From: Aphrocallistes beatrix
Taxonomy: Eukaryota; Porifera; Hexactinellida; Sceptrulophora; Aphrocallistidae
DNA length: 64,000 nt
Assembly: GCA_963281255.1 (NCBI GenBank)
Contig: OY725489.1
Location: 5,642,523 to 5,706,522, forward strand
Direction: 5' to 3'
Shown: in pieces, positions 34,113 to 45,163 of the stretch
How the letters are laid out: the number at the start of each line of letters is the position of its first letter
Position numbering within the stretch: position 1 is the stretch's first letter
Program-made: the position numbers and the translations under genes
The notes under the pieces: generated by a model
Databases searched by the model: none
Told to the model about the DNA's origin: nothing
The model's input: the letters and a program-made list of their open reading frames with translations, nothing else

Positions 34113-34590
34113 ACGAGTTGATTGAAGAAACTGCCAGGCGTAGAAAGCTGATTTTTGGCATGTGGGAGTCTTTTGGCTATGGCTCCAGTATGTTCTGAGC
34201 TCAGACGAAAATGTCGAATCATCATGGAATTATGACGTCATTGTCACATTTTTAAAAGTTAAGCAATACAGTTTTTCGAGCATAATTCAGCTCTTATAGG
34301 AGATGGAACGCTGAAATTTTAATAGAATATGTATATTAATGTACCTCACATATGACCCAACTATTATAAAAAAGGATGACTCATCACTCTGTTATGGCGT
34401 CGTCATTACGCATCAAAATTTTAAAAATGGACAAATTTGCTGATTTTTCGTGCGATCTCAATTATGCCAGTAGGACAGGCGTATTTAGGGATGTCATCTC
34501 CCGTATAATTAATAAATGTAACCCCAGGCGACCGAAGGGAGCCTCCGGCGGACACTAAGTGTCCGCCAGCCGCGCAGCGCAACCAAGCGA
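34015..34590 (+). mobile_element. Helitron-like non-autonomous element (copy in MULE)
   Basis: Starts TCCTTACTATTAAAACTCG, then a (TG)n(TA)n tract of about 70 bp, the conserved body, and the 3' hairpin GGCGGACACTAAGTGTCCGCC. It stops at CAACCAAGCGA, about 12 bp short of the family end, where the next copy begins. Confidence 0.8.
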
Positions 34591-34607
34591 ATATGTACTA
34601 TATATAA

Positions 34608-35039
34608 ACAAACAATAATCGAGTTTTAATAGTAAGGATATATCTCTGTAACGAATTGATTGGAGAAACTGGCGGGCACAGAAAGCTAATTTTTGGTATG
34701 TGGGAGTCTTTTGGCTATGGCTCCAGTAAGTTCTGAGCTCAGAGCAAAATGTCGACTNNNNNNNNNNNNNNNNNNNNNNNNNNNNNNNNNNNNNNNNNNN
34801 NNNNNNNNNNNNNNNNNNNNNNNNNNNNNNNNNNNNNNNNNNNNNNNNNNNNNNNNNNNNNNNNNNNNNNNNNNNNNNNNNNNNNNNNNNNNNNNNNNNN
34901 NNNNNNNNNNNNNNNNNNNNNNNNNNNNNNNNNNNNNNNNNNNNNNNNNNNNNNNNNCCTCCAGGCGACCGAAGGGAGCCTACGGCAGACACGAAGTGTC
35001 TGCCAGCCGCGCAGCGCAAGCAAGCGAAGCGCGCTTGTA
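34608..35039 (+). mobile_element. Helitron-like element, second tandem copy with gap
   Basis: Begins with the inverted 5' arm TAATCGAGTTTTAATAGTAAGGA (34616-34638), followed by ATATCTCTGTAACGAATTG. The middle is lost in the 200-N gap (34758-34957) and the 3' hairpins and GCGCGCTTGTA end at 35039. Two nearly identical copies in tandem probably caused the assembly gap. Confidence 0.75.
34758..34957. other. Assembly gap (200 N)
   Basis: 200 unknown bases inside the second tandem Helitron-like copy. Confidence 0.95.
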
Positions 35040-35350
35040 ACTCTATTAACACAATGGACCACCATCAATTAAAGGGAATCTAAATGATCTAAATCCTTTA
35101 CTTTTGGTGCAGCCCCTACAGGGAGATATCCTCATGATATGGACGGTGTTCCAAAATCTCAATGACTATTATAAGTTATTCACCATAGAGAATCCAAATT
35201 TCGGATTTTTTATCTACGCATAATAAGGATATTTTGCGTGATATCAACATTTGTAAATATGCATACTTTCAGTGAGCTATTAACCAAGTAATTATCAGGA
35301 ACGTCATTTAATATTACGCGTATGATTATGTGTGAGAATATGTTGAGGAG

Positions 35351-35451
35351 CAGGGGCATAGCTAGTGAATCCGATCCGGGCCTGCAGCACCTAAAACAAC
35401 AAATATGCAGGCCCTGGCCGGTCTACCGGCAGGCATTTGGCTACGCCCTTT
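35351..35451. mobile_element. hAT-type MITE, 101 bp, 8-bp target duplication
   Basis: Ends CAGGGGCATAGCTAG and, reversed, AAAGGGCGTAGCCAA. Flanked by TTGAGGAG on both sides (35343-35350 and 35452-35459), a perfect 8-bp duplication typical of hAT. Nested in the MULE. Confidence 0.8.
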
Positions 35452-36178
35452 TTGAGGAGCACACATATTTAGAATATTCTCCGATTCCCACCTTACCATA
35501 ACGATATAATACGGTCTAGGGGTATGGAATTTTATGGAATTGAAATTAGGAGCGTATCTCTGGAGAGCTGTATAATACCCTGAAATATTAACCTAATATA
35601 TATTATACATGTTTATCTAAATTTCGGAGGTGCTACACTTTCGATCTGTCGGACAGAAGTTATCATTATTTCCAAATAAAATTAATTATAATCTTCCGAA
35701 CCTTCCGAACCTGAACATTTAATAGCTTTTATTGTTTGAGTATGCTTCATGCAATAGTTTTGAAATTTATTGCATGAACCATACTCAATGAAGCTCCCAA
35801 TTATTTTAACACAACATTGCAAAATTTCGAATTCCTAAAAGTGGAATTTTCAATATATTCTTAATCATAGATTCGGATATTGATATTTAGAAACATATAT
35901 CGTGAAAGATATGTAGTACAGCTTCTGATAGATCGTAAAGTAAGCATTATTAAAGCGCAGTGATATTCATTTTTATATGCGAACATGAGTCATTAGCTAA
36001 GTAGGTGCGACATTTATGTTTTAACCTCCGACCAGGACCATCGTTTTTCAAATTGAGAGGGTTTCCCCTCTCGATTTTTGCTGTTTCTTTTTCCAATGAA
36101 TACCGTTTTTTCAATGCACTTTTATATATTCAATTTTACCAAAAAATTGTTAAAAAGTTGGCAAAATATTTACTAGTA

Positions 36179-36515
36179 CAGTACACCCTCGATAGTCCGA
36201 ACCTCCCCAATCCGAACCCTCGCTAATCCGAACGTCTCATTCTTAAAATCCGAACACCCAAAATATAATTTTCTTCGCCTCTATGCTTTGAATAGACGTT
36301 TATAAAATTAAATCTATCAATAAGATTGCGTAACCTCGTTAAATAAGCAATCATAGCAAAATAATATCTTTAATATTCTAACAATACAAATTTATTATAA
36401 TTAATGCCCTATTGAATTGGTGTTATTTCACTAATCGGAACAAATTCACTAATCCGAACGATTTTTTCGAACATTGGAACAGAGCTGTTCGGATTAGCGA
36501 GGTTGTACAGCACTG
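36179..36515. mobile_element. pogo/Tigger-type MITE, 337 bp
   Basis: Left CAGTACACCCTCGATAGTCC and right, reversed, CAGTGCTGTACAACCTCGC, each followed by repeats of AATCCGAAC. Flanked by TA at 36177-36178 and 36516-36517. Such CCTCG-NNN-TCCGAAC termini are common to pogo-like elements. Nested in the MULE. Confidence 0.75.
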
Positions 36516-37175
36516 TAAGAAGTGCATTTATTTGGTTCTAAAGAAATTTACTGAAAAGGGTCACTTTCCTTGTTGTTTTTCAAAAATGAATCTCAAAAGG
36601 TGTTAAAATAAATAAATTTTGACAGTAATCTGCGATCATTCTAAGAAATTTTAAGAGAATACTTGAGAATACGAAAATTTGAGTTATAAATTCGCTAATT
36701 TGATAGTGCGTAACTAGCATTGAGGCAGAGGAGGTATTTACCTCCTCGATCTTTTGGTGTGCTACAATAGAACAGTAAATTCGGCAGCTACCTCCTCGCT
36801 CTTAGAATTCCAGTTAACTTACAAAGCGTGATAATAAGACTAGTTGTTTGTATATAGTCTACAATACATTATAGTATTTATGTTGTAAATAACTTTTTGT
36901 AAGCTTAATACATGTTTTTACCTTCAATATATGATCGTTACCCCAGGCGCACTAAAGTTATGTCTTGTTTGTTTTAGTACATATCTGTACATTAGCTTTT
37001 TCGAGTTCGTATGTATTACCGAATATCTAATGAAACAGCTAAGCAAAATTTCCCAACATTCTCAAAATTGATAATAAAATAACGTAGCAAAAATACTATC
37101 TATAATAATTTGATTTCTAGACTAGTCAAGTGAAGTAATGTGAAGTAGTACTTACACAATCCAAGGTTATACGCA
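36516..37175. other. MULE interior, non-coding
   Basis: AT-rich. Includes a pair of inverted-ish CCTCCTCGNTCTT motifs (36740-36810) but no frame of note. Confidence 0.35.
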
Positions 37176-39307
37176 CTAAGAGTTAAAGGAGAACTGATAT
37201 GCAACCCCTCGTAGAAAGTCCATCTTAGGGCGAGTAAGGTAGCCATCAATTAGAGTTTCTAATGCTCTTTCATGGTTGGCATTGTTCTTCTTTTTCGGGG
37301 GATCTCTGCCACTCATGCAAAACGCTTGTTTCACCTCGATTAACCCCTGCTCTTTTTTTTGAACATTCAAGAATTTCCAAATTGAAGGATTATGGCAAGA
37401 CATGTGGGTAGAAAAGGACCTATGCCATGCCTCGACAGCATTCGTGGTTCTTGGAAATCCCTGATGAACCATAATATGATTATTCCACATTTCTAAAGGG
37501 AAAGTGCTTGGGAATACAATTGGAGTGTTAGCTAGGTGTCTGCCTATATAAGTAGATTCGAAATGAGGGCGAAGTCATAAAGATCTGGAGACAAATCCAT
37601 AAAAAGTTCATTGAAGAGCGCTGGTACATCTGTTGATGTTGCGAATGCTAAGGCAGTAATCATTCTTACTTGCAAGGCAAAATTTGGATCATCTTGGTAT
37701 TTTTCCTTATGCCCAAATTCTTGAACTTTTCGTCAAACGTTTTATGTAAGATGGAAAAAACACCCCTTTACTTGAGTTTCTGGGAAATATTCTTTGAATG
37801 CATTTATCGCTGCTTTCTCAAAGTCAACGATGAGGTGTGTGGGACATGCGTTAGGGCACAGTCTTTTGCATTCTCCCCACATTTTCTGGTATGTTTCTTC
37901 TAATTTATTAGGTAATAAGACGAATAAACTGGGTAATAAATGTCCATCTTTCATTGGATTACTCCCTTCTTTTAAACCATGAATGACGTATAACTGGTAA
38001 AACAAATTAGATGAAGTTTTGAACGTACCATCTGCCAACCACACACTAGAAGTGCTTAGAATTTCCGAATTTGACTCAGTTCCAAATATTAATATTCTTT
38101 AAATTCCAGTAACCGAACCTGAATCGTAAAGAAGAAAATGTGGACCTTTATCTGTTATCTTGTAGGTATCTGGGATTTCAAGAGAGTTGAGTCAACTAGG
38201 CTCTAGAGGAACATTTGCGGTTCTTTTGCGTTCTCTACGGACGGTTTGTTTCAAGCCTAGGAAGTTTTACAGCAGATGCCTCAGACAATTGACTTAATGA
38301 ATTTGTCAGTATGGTATGTGTTCCTTCTTGTGTTTCAGCAGCCTTCCGTTTCACATGCCAGTTTTCAGCTTGGAACAATGGAAAGTAGCGGAATTAGATT
38401 CATGATTGTGTTCATTGGACCTTGAAACAACTACACCCCCACATGTATGAAGCCTTGCTTTGCCAATCCCTCGCTCAATACATTGCCAGTGAACTTTATT
38501 ATTTACTGTACGGTGCTTGGTATAAACAAAATTGTTTTCCATGATGCATACCCCGCCTCTTTCCGTTTTTGTTATCTGGAACGCGGATACACCTGAAGTG
38601 TTTATGGAAGAATTTGAAATCTGACCATTATTCTCTTTTGTAAATTGTAGCGTTTGCTGCCCGTCATCAGTGCAAATGGTATTTGAAGCTGATTCATTCG
38701 AAAATGTTGTACCCTGAGAATAGACAGGGGGATCTTCAAACGATTGGTCTTGTGGATAGCCATCTAATGTGCTAGTTCTTGGTGATTCAGCGAGCAATTC
38801 TATTAAACTCAGATTGACTTCAGCAGCTTGTCTCTCCAGACTGAGTTGAGCATTGTATACCTCTAAAGTCTCAGTGATGAATACTGTGAAGGAAACTGAG
38901 ATGATTTGTTCAGTCCAAATTGTTGGAATGCCGTCTATCACAGAAAAGGCGAATAAAACATGATCATCTTCTGAATTCGAGTCTAGAGTCACCCTGAGAA
39001 TATACAATAATTCTGCATTGCAATTTATATTCTCCATTAAGCTAAATACATTTAACAGAACTGGGTTGGCAAGATTTGGTTGAACATTCCCAAGAGTAGC
39101 GAGAAATTTTTCCTTGGTGAAGGATAGAATGCGGTTACGTAATGATCGAACCAGTGCACGAAAGGTTTGGGCATTCATTTCAGATAAACAAGATATCAGC
39201 TGTGTGCGGACTTGGAGAGTAACAGCATCAAGATTTACGACTTTGGGATTGTTATGGAAAAAGTTAGCTCTTGCAAAAAGGGGCCAAGGAACATACATAT
39301 AATCCAT
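37176..39307 (-). pseudogene. FLYWCH-MULE transposase, broken
   Basis: Minus strand, starting at 39307 near the right TIR. The first 318 codons are open: an unassigned helical N-terminus, then a FLYWCH zinc finger at about 245-310 (GGVCIMENNFVYTKHR, VHWQCIERGIGKARLHT, NEHNHES). FLYWCH domains bind DNA and are fused to MULE transposases in animals. The frame then stops at 38351. 38044-37742 holds the MULE catalytic block (WLADGTFKTS with the first Asp, HLIVDFEKAAINAFKEYF with the second Asp, KGCFFHLT). 37490-37176 holds the end (RTTNAVEAWHRSF with the Glu, NPSIWKFLNVQKKEQ). Frameshifts and a TAA lie between these blocks, so it is inactive although all catalytic residues are still readable. Confidence 0.88.
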
Positions 39308-39589
39308 TTATCCTTGTACTTGTATTAACAGTTTGTGTGTGTAGGTATATGTTCAATGTAGTAATTTTGTCTGTAAATTTCAATAAATAATAAATAATCC
39401 TGGATGTAGTAGAATTGTTGAGGTAAACCGATATAAATACTTGACTTACTTGTAAAGAAGTCGCGAAGTAAGCTGTTAGTGATGAAGATGAGTAAAAATG
39501 ATGAGTATAATAGTTATTATAATAGTTATTGTAATAGTTATTGTAATTGTAAAGTTTCAGGATGAATAATCGAAATTATATGTTATGAA

Positions 39590-39694
39590 TTGTAATGTCA
39601 CGAATTGTCGGTGTCACGAATTGTAATGTCACGAATTGTCAGTGTCACGAATTGTAATGTCACGAATTGTAATGTCACGAATTGTCTGTGTCCC
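39590..39694 (-). repeat. MULE right TIR array
   Basis: Inverse of the left TIR: AATGTCACGAATTGT units and two GTGTCACGAATTGTC variants, ending CTGTGTCCC. Confidence 0.85.
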
Positions 39695-40199
39695 AAAGAT
39701 AGCACCTGACTTAACTTTACCTTTAAACGAAATGACATCCTTAGTGCTTTCAGCTCACTAAGGTTCTGCAAGAGTGTAGGCTCAGATTACATCACCAAAG
39801 TAATGTAATTGAGAGTAAAATGCAAATGACTAGAGCGAGGTTAGAACCCGTGACCTAAGTCTTGGTATTCAAACGCCCTAACCACCCAAGCAGATGCTTG
39901 TGGCAAACTTGACTTCGCTTGAGATAGACTTGGCTTCCCTTGACAGACAGACTTGACTTGAGGCGTCATTTAGGAACAATATACTTCTTCGAGCAATAAG
40001 GAACAATCACACACTCTGGCCTTCCAATATGTTATAATCACACATTTCCGACCTCTACAGCATGATGAAGTTGACTAAATAAACATATAATATTATTAAA
40101 ATAGTTCTTGAATTTAGCAAGTTTAGTTTATTATTATCATGTTTCAATACTACGGCAGTACATTTTACAAAAGTCTTGAACAGTTGAGTACTGTGAAAA

Positions 40200-40690
40200 A
40201 AGCTTTAGTAGAATGTCAAACTGTGACGTACTGCATGTGCAAAATGCCTTAAAGTATACAATGTTCTGATTCCATAGTAGCACATACCAAATGAATGAGA
40301 TTAAGATGGGAAGAGCCAGAATAAATTTTTAAAATTTCTGCTAAGGTTGCAGATACACCGTCGTTAAAATGACTATTCTTCTCTACCCTATTCACATTGA
40401 ACATTTTCCAAACATCATTGATTAATTACAAGAACTCAACTTTTTTCATGTTATAAGCTAACTGTTCGACAAAAGTAGACTCATGGAAATCCTTGAGGGC
40501 CAAATTTGTATTTTGCCTTTCTAAGCTGTTAGCCAGCAGGCTTTCGATGTTAATTTGGGGCACTTTTAAATAAATTGCATTTATCCAAATTTATGGTTCT
40601 TATGCACATGTTTTTTGGAGTAACTAGGATTGCATTCACTAAATTGGGGTAAAGTAAACACTTTTTCGTAATCTTTTAAATTATGTTGTT
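40200..40690 (-). pseudogene. P-like transposase core, copy B
   Basis: The inverse of 24700-25130, with the same VEKNSHFND-type block (reversed from about 40395) and the same flanking non-coding sequence. Stops are present. Copy B keeps a THAP exon 2.5 kb upstream, so the parent was a THAP-transposase gene with introns. Confidence 0.5.
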
Positions 40691-40739
40691 AATACATTTA
40701 TAAAGTCTATCGTGCAAATTAAATGAGTTTATTAGTATG

Positions 40740-41290
40740 TCCTAATATATGCTCCGGCCACTTTCGCATCCCTAGTGAAGTTACTCTTAGGCATTATATA
40801 TAGTGGGCTATGCATAAGCTTATTATCACTAAATCCCTCCTTTTTAGATATTCCATTGTTACCCTAGCAGTATGGGGTCTAGCGTTGTCATGTTGTCACC
40901 ATAATTCAGAAAGTTTTGTCGGATTTGAGTGAAGTTTACCCCAGTACCTCAACTAAGATGCGTCTAACCGATTCTCGATTAATATCAGTTGCATCAGCCA
41001 GTATTCGAACTGACTGTTTGGGTTCAGCTTCAATTTAGTTGACGAATCTGATTAATATGGACGTCGTCTGTCAAAGTACGAGGGCGGCCCACTCTCGGAT
41101 CGTCCTTTAACGAAAATCTCTCCTCGGTAAACCTCTGATACCATCTATAACAGTCGCTCTTGATGGGGATTCATTGAGTTCAGCTTCCAGAAGTTGTTCA
41201 TGAATTTCTGACGGGCTTTTACCCCTCCGAAATTCTATAAATATGTAAGCCCTGAAATGTTCTTTGTCCAAATTCATCAACGCTGCAGGT
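40740..41290 (-). pseudogene. mariner transposase remnant
   Basis: Minus strand from about 41280: NLDKEHFRAYIFIEFRRGKS, PSEIHEQLLEAELNESPSRA, then frameshifted pieces of the paired DNA-binding region and linker. A deletion then brings in the catalytic end DNARPHTARVTMEYLKRRDL (near 40890-40830), which contains the second Asp of the D,D34D triad. The middle third of a normal 345-aa mariner protein is missing. It lies inside P-like copy B. Confidence 0.88.
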
Positions 41291-42526
41291 GTAAATAGAC
41301 TATGAGCGAATATAGTGGCTTAACAAAATGTATTGTTAAAGAATTATGTATAAACTGAATTAGATACAATAGATTGCGTAATATTAACAAGTATGGGCCA
41401 ATAATATGTATACACTATACTTGTGCTGAAGTTACACATCAAGTTTCATTACTTTTATGTCACACCAAGTACATTCGAAATAGCTTCATAGCACAGCACG
41501 GCAGACTAACAATAGACACTAAGTAGGGATAATCATTGTTGAAATGGTGAATTACATGAATTAAAATTAGTAAACTGAAGGATGTTATGACGAGAAGATA
41601 ATATTCTAAGATTAAGGAAGATCAAAACGTTGTTATTCCGTTAGACAAAACACTTCTCTTTCTTCAGCCTTTATCCGGTCTTGTCACACCATTCCTAAGA
41701 GAGAGAAGAATTATTATACTTCACAACAACACAATCCTCTCACACATATCAATCCATTTGTCATCAACTATGATTAAAATTAATACTAGTAATTTAGTGC
41801 GATTTTAACCGGGATAAAACTGTTTTCGAAGAACTTGAGAGTTAGCAATTTGATGAAAGTTTTATGGATAATACAAGTAGTAACGCAGTCGATAACAGCA
41901 ATATATGGATACATAAGAGACCCCTGTCTAATGAATCTATGATAATTGATTGAGATCCCTTATCAGTTGTTAAATAGGTTAGATTCTTTTTGTATAAGAG
42001 AAAACTGCACACCCGGCCACCTCAATTTGTGAATTATTAAATACATTTCATTAAAATCTCTGCAAACTATTCAAATATTCTTTAAGAGCTATGACTACTG
42101 TTAATAGTAAAGTTGTTTCAGCTCTAAAAAGACCTTCAGTGGGGATGCGGGCAAGCGTTATATCATGACCTGTATCTCATTATTTTATAATATAACCAAG
42201 GCTGATAATTTGATATATAATTGGCTACAAACATTTAATTCACGCATTGAAGTGTCAACAACATCAATATATTTTGAAATGCTGGTATATCGACTCGATC
42301 TCTATCAATAAATCCTTGTACCTGAAATAGAATAGGATACTGGTCCCAAATGACAATATATGCGTTAGCTGAATATTGATGCGGGCGAGGAGATTAAAAA
42401 CGGTCCCAATTAAAAGTCCTATACTAGGATTATTGGATTGTTGTTTGATCGAAAAAAAAAATTGAGATGATTGGATAATTGAAGTCGACGTTCACTATCC
42501 AAAATTTGACAATAAGAAATATTATA
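41291..42526. other. No recognised gene (inside P-like copy B)
   Basis: AT-rich non-coding sequence, part mariner flank and part P-like interior. I could not place the mariner inverted repeats. Confidence 0.35.
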
Positions 42527-42672
42527 CAATCAGGGTCGCTCATTGTGAACCACCAGGGGACCAACAAATCTGTTCATAATATACTTCATATTAAACGAAC
42601 TTGATTCAATACAAATCCTATCTAAAAATGAAATTGGGACCAGGAGGTTAGTTCATAATAAACGACCCTGAC
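42527..42672. mobile_element. mariner-type MITE, 146 bp, TA duplication
   Basis: Left CAATCAGGGTCGCTCATTG and right, reversed, CAGTCAGGGTCGTTTATTATG, with TA at 42525-42526 and 42673-42674. A relative lies at 60624-60784. Confidence 0.8.
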
Positions 42673-43250
42673 TGTAGTTTGAACTAGATATCTGACAATA
42701 TAAGCTGAAATGACGTTTTATTAAGTTTTAATGGATCATTTGTATTCGAGCCTGTTAGTAAATATTGGTTTCTGAAATATTTTTCTTTATTAAAAAAAAA
42801 TTATTTGGACACATGAGTTATCCAGGCGTTTCGTAGGTCGAGCGTCGAGTTCGCTAAGCTAAGAAAGAATATCTGAAAATGAACTAACTAAGAACTTATC
42901 TACCTTTTCTTCGTTGTCAGTATGCTCTTAGTAGAGTAGGCATATTCCATCAGCAATCGTTCAGTGTGGTCCAAAGATAGTCTCTTAGGCTTGTAATTCC
43001 ATTCAGAAAGATAGGAAGGGTAGTCGGGGAAAAGTTTTCTTTAGAGCTATTCTATCCTGGAAAATGTAACAGTACGAAGCCCGTCATTGTAGGTAATGGT
43101 TCTCTCAATGTCATCTGGTTTGAAATAATGTATACATATCTAAACGGTGTAGAAGTGTAAATGTGACAACCAGTTAATACGTATAACACATAAATTATAG
43201 AAACCTACTCACTAGCGTGTTAGCTTCCTAGTCTTTCCGTTGGCGTGGAA

Positions 43251-43343
43251 TTACCCTAAACGATTCTTTGGGAAATGAAAAGCAGAGGGATATTCTGCTC
43301 CACTATTATAATTGGACTTGCAGCCTGGAACAACACAGGACAT
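43251..43343 (-). pseudogene. THAP zinc-finger exon of P-like transposase
   Basis: From the ATG at 43343: MSCVVPGCKSNYNSG then SAFHFPKN, the start of a THAP domain (C-x4-C, then the F-x-FP-K block). The second half (W and the C-x2-H pair) is not in frame. A possible splice donor (TTAGGGTAATT) at the end suggests it continued in another exon. THAP fingers guide P-element transposases to their ends. It lies 350 bp inside the 5' inverted end. Confidence 0.65.
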
Positions 43344-43765
43344 GTCGTTCTGGAAGAGTAATAAAGATGGATGCTTATGTGGAGTGTTTCGGATCAACTT
43401 TGAGTCGTGTATAGGAAAAGACAGTGATTTGTAAAACTTCACAACAAGGTAGCAAATAATTATATAATTCATGTGGTTGACTTTAAAACAAAACAAGTAA
43501 GTAGTATGTTAATATATAAGTAATATGGTTGCTTAAAATTAGTTAAACCACAAATTCTCTACAGTGCCATCCTCGAACCAATTTGAAGAAAATCGATGCA
43601 GTATTAATGAAAAGGATCATTATATAATATACGAAGTTATATACGAGCATAATCCAAACATTTTCAGAAAAATTCATTTAGCTCGTTTAGCCAATCCATG
43701 GTCCAAAAAAAAGGTCTGCGCCATTGCCTTAGTATATTTGAATGCTATAGATTATCCCTATAATG

Positions 43766-44194
43766 CGTATCTTTATTTCGAAAGAGTCTTGAATGTCCGA
43801 TATAATATCGTTGCAGATAAAATCTGTATTCGTGTGTCTATTTTCTTTAATAATTAATGTAAATTTATGTTCAAATATTATACCTTCTGTTGGTTTTTTT
43901 TAACGCAAAATACATCAATATCAATTTTCAATACATATGAAAAAGTTAGGTAGGATCATATTCGAAACCTTTTATGAGCCATTTTTGCAAATTTGTGTTG
44001 AACAATGTAATCTAAAAGTATGCCATTTTTTGAGGATCAAAATTTAAAAAAGGATTTTTTTCACGATTCTAGATTAGCATCTGAGTAAAAAATAATGCGA
44101 TGATTGGATTATATAGTATCAAAAATATCTTGAATGATTCAAGTATGAAAGTTCAAATTATATAATGAAATAACGCCTCACCGACGGGATGGGA
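43766..44194. other. No recognised feature
   Basis: AT-rich flank. The frame 43564-43857 (+) reads across the P-like end and has no family match. Confidence 0.35.
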
Positions 44195-45163
44195 GTGTGC
44201 TTCCTTTGTCAAACAGCCGCTTAGCGGCTGTTTGACATTTCTCCTTGGCATCGTGCATCAGATTTCGACAGTTCGCACCAAGAGATTAATATTTACAAAC
44301 AGCCGCAAAGCGGCTGATTGATAAGTCACCTCGGCAATTCGTGCCCCAGATTTCGTCGCATTGCGCAGAAAGGTTCAAAATTAATCATTTCTTTGGCCCT
44401 CGGAATTATTTTCTAATTTTCAATGTGTCATCATCCCCTTATGTTGAATACGTCATACAAATCGTGTAGCGTTATCAGTTCTGAACCTTTCATTAATTAA
44501 AAGTTTATTCATATCTGTTTTCAATCTCGAATTTTTCAGGTGTGAATATTTAATTAGCTATGATGACATGACAAAATCTTTAACCGCAAACAGCTCCGAC
44601 TTCCATGCCCGATTTGATTGGGAGTGGAATATGTAATAAAGTTTATCAATATGCATCCTCAATGTTAATTTCAAGCCTACTGTACCACTAAAACTGTGGA
44701 ATTTTATCTTTTTTGCTGTGTTATCGTCAATTTATTGTGATGACGTCGTGTCCATTTTATAGAATAATTCTCACTGAACATCTCATTTTAAAAATATTTG
44801 TTTCTATCTGTTGTCATTCTCGAGTTATTGAGCTATGAATATAGTATTAGCTATGATAGCATGACAATATCTTTAACTGCAAACAACTCCGAATTCAATG
44901 GTCCGATTTATATGGGTTTATAATATGTTTAGGGAATTTCACTATACACCCTCGAAACAAATATTAAGTTTCTACTCTTAATATTTTACCATATATGTTG
45001 ACATATTCACAAAAAAATTCAAGTCACTATCTCGAATGGTCTGGTCAGGACATGAGTTACTGATTGACGGCCGGGTATCAGTAGTCATTTTAAAAGTGTG
45101 CACTCCTATTTACTACAGTATAGTAAATCCGCTGCTATACTATAATATTAATAGGAAGCACAC
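44195..45163. mobile_element. Palindromic element bounded by GTGTGCTTCCT repeats
   Basis: GTGTGCTTCCT at 44195-44205 and its exact inverse AGGAAGCACAC at 45153-45163. Inside are a perfect 14-bp-stem palindrome (44207-44237), a related hairpin (44296-44320), and two tandem ~180-bp units with AGCTATGATGACATGAC.. and CGCAAACAGCTCCGA (44520-44700; 44805-44985). The right end is itself a hairpin (45090-45163). I recognise no family. Hairpins, internal repeats and no protein suggest a non-autonomous Helentron or foldback type. Confidence 0.5.
44207..44237. repeat. Perfect 31-bp palindrome
   Basis: TGTCAAACAGCCGC, loop TTA, GCGGCTGTTTGACA. A second copy with loop AAA (CAAACAGCCGC..GCGGCTG) lies at 44296-44316. 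Confidence 0.95.

Larger units (their letters stand above)
33218..39694 (-). mobile_element. FLYWCH-type Mutator-like element (MULE), 6.48 kb
   Basis: Ends start GGGATACAGACAATTCGTG (left, 33230) and GGGACACAGACAATTCGTG (right, reversed from 39694). The target duplication is AAAAATAGC (33209-33217) and AAAGATAGC (39695-39703): 9 bp with one mismatch, the usual MULE length. A 12-bp extra GGGATACATAGC sits at the left edge (33218-33229). It encodes a broken FLYWCH/MULE transposase at 37176-39307 (-). Its left half is loaded with later insertions. Confidence 0.88.
33050..39884 (-). repeat. tRNA-derived SINE split by a MULE
   Basis: 33050-33217 matches 13868-14031, and 39695-39884 matches 14022-14222. 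Together they make one minus-strand SINE interrupted between GCAAGAAAAATAGC and AAAGATAGCACC. The 3' half is left and the promoter half (B-box GGTTCTAACC) right. The A-box head is damaged by a short deletion (CCCTAACCACCC at 39879). Confidence 0.85.
32883..43765 (-). mobile_element. P-element-like transposon copy B with nested insertions
   Basis: Reads on the minus strand. The 5' inverted end is at about 43691-43765 (GGCAATGGCGCAGACC, TTGGACCATGGATTGGC when reversed). A THAP exon lies at 43251-43343, the transposase core at 40690-40200, the tail at 40200-39900 and the minisatellite at 39962-39900 plus 33025-32883. The minisatellite is interrupted by a SINE, itself interrupted by a MULE. A mariner remnant (40740-41290) and a TA-flanked MITE (42527-42672) also lie inside. 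The interior is homologous to copy A in inverse orientation. Confidence 0.6.
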
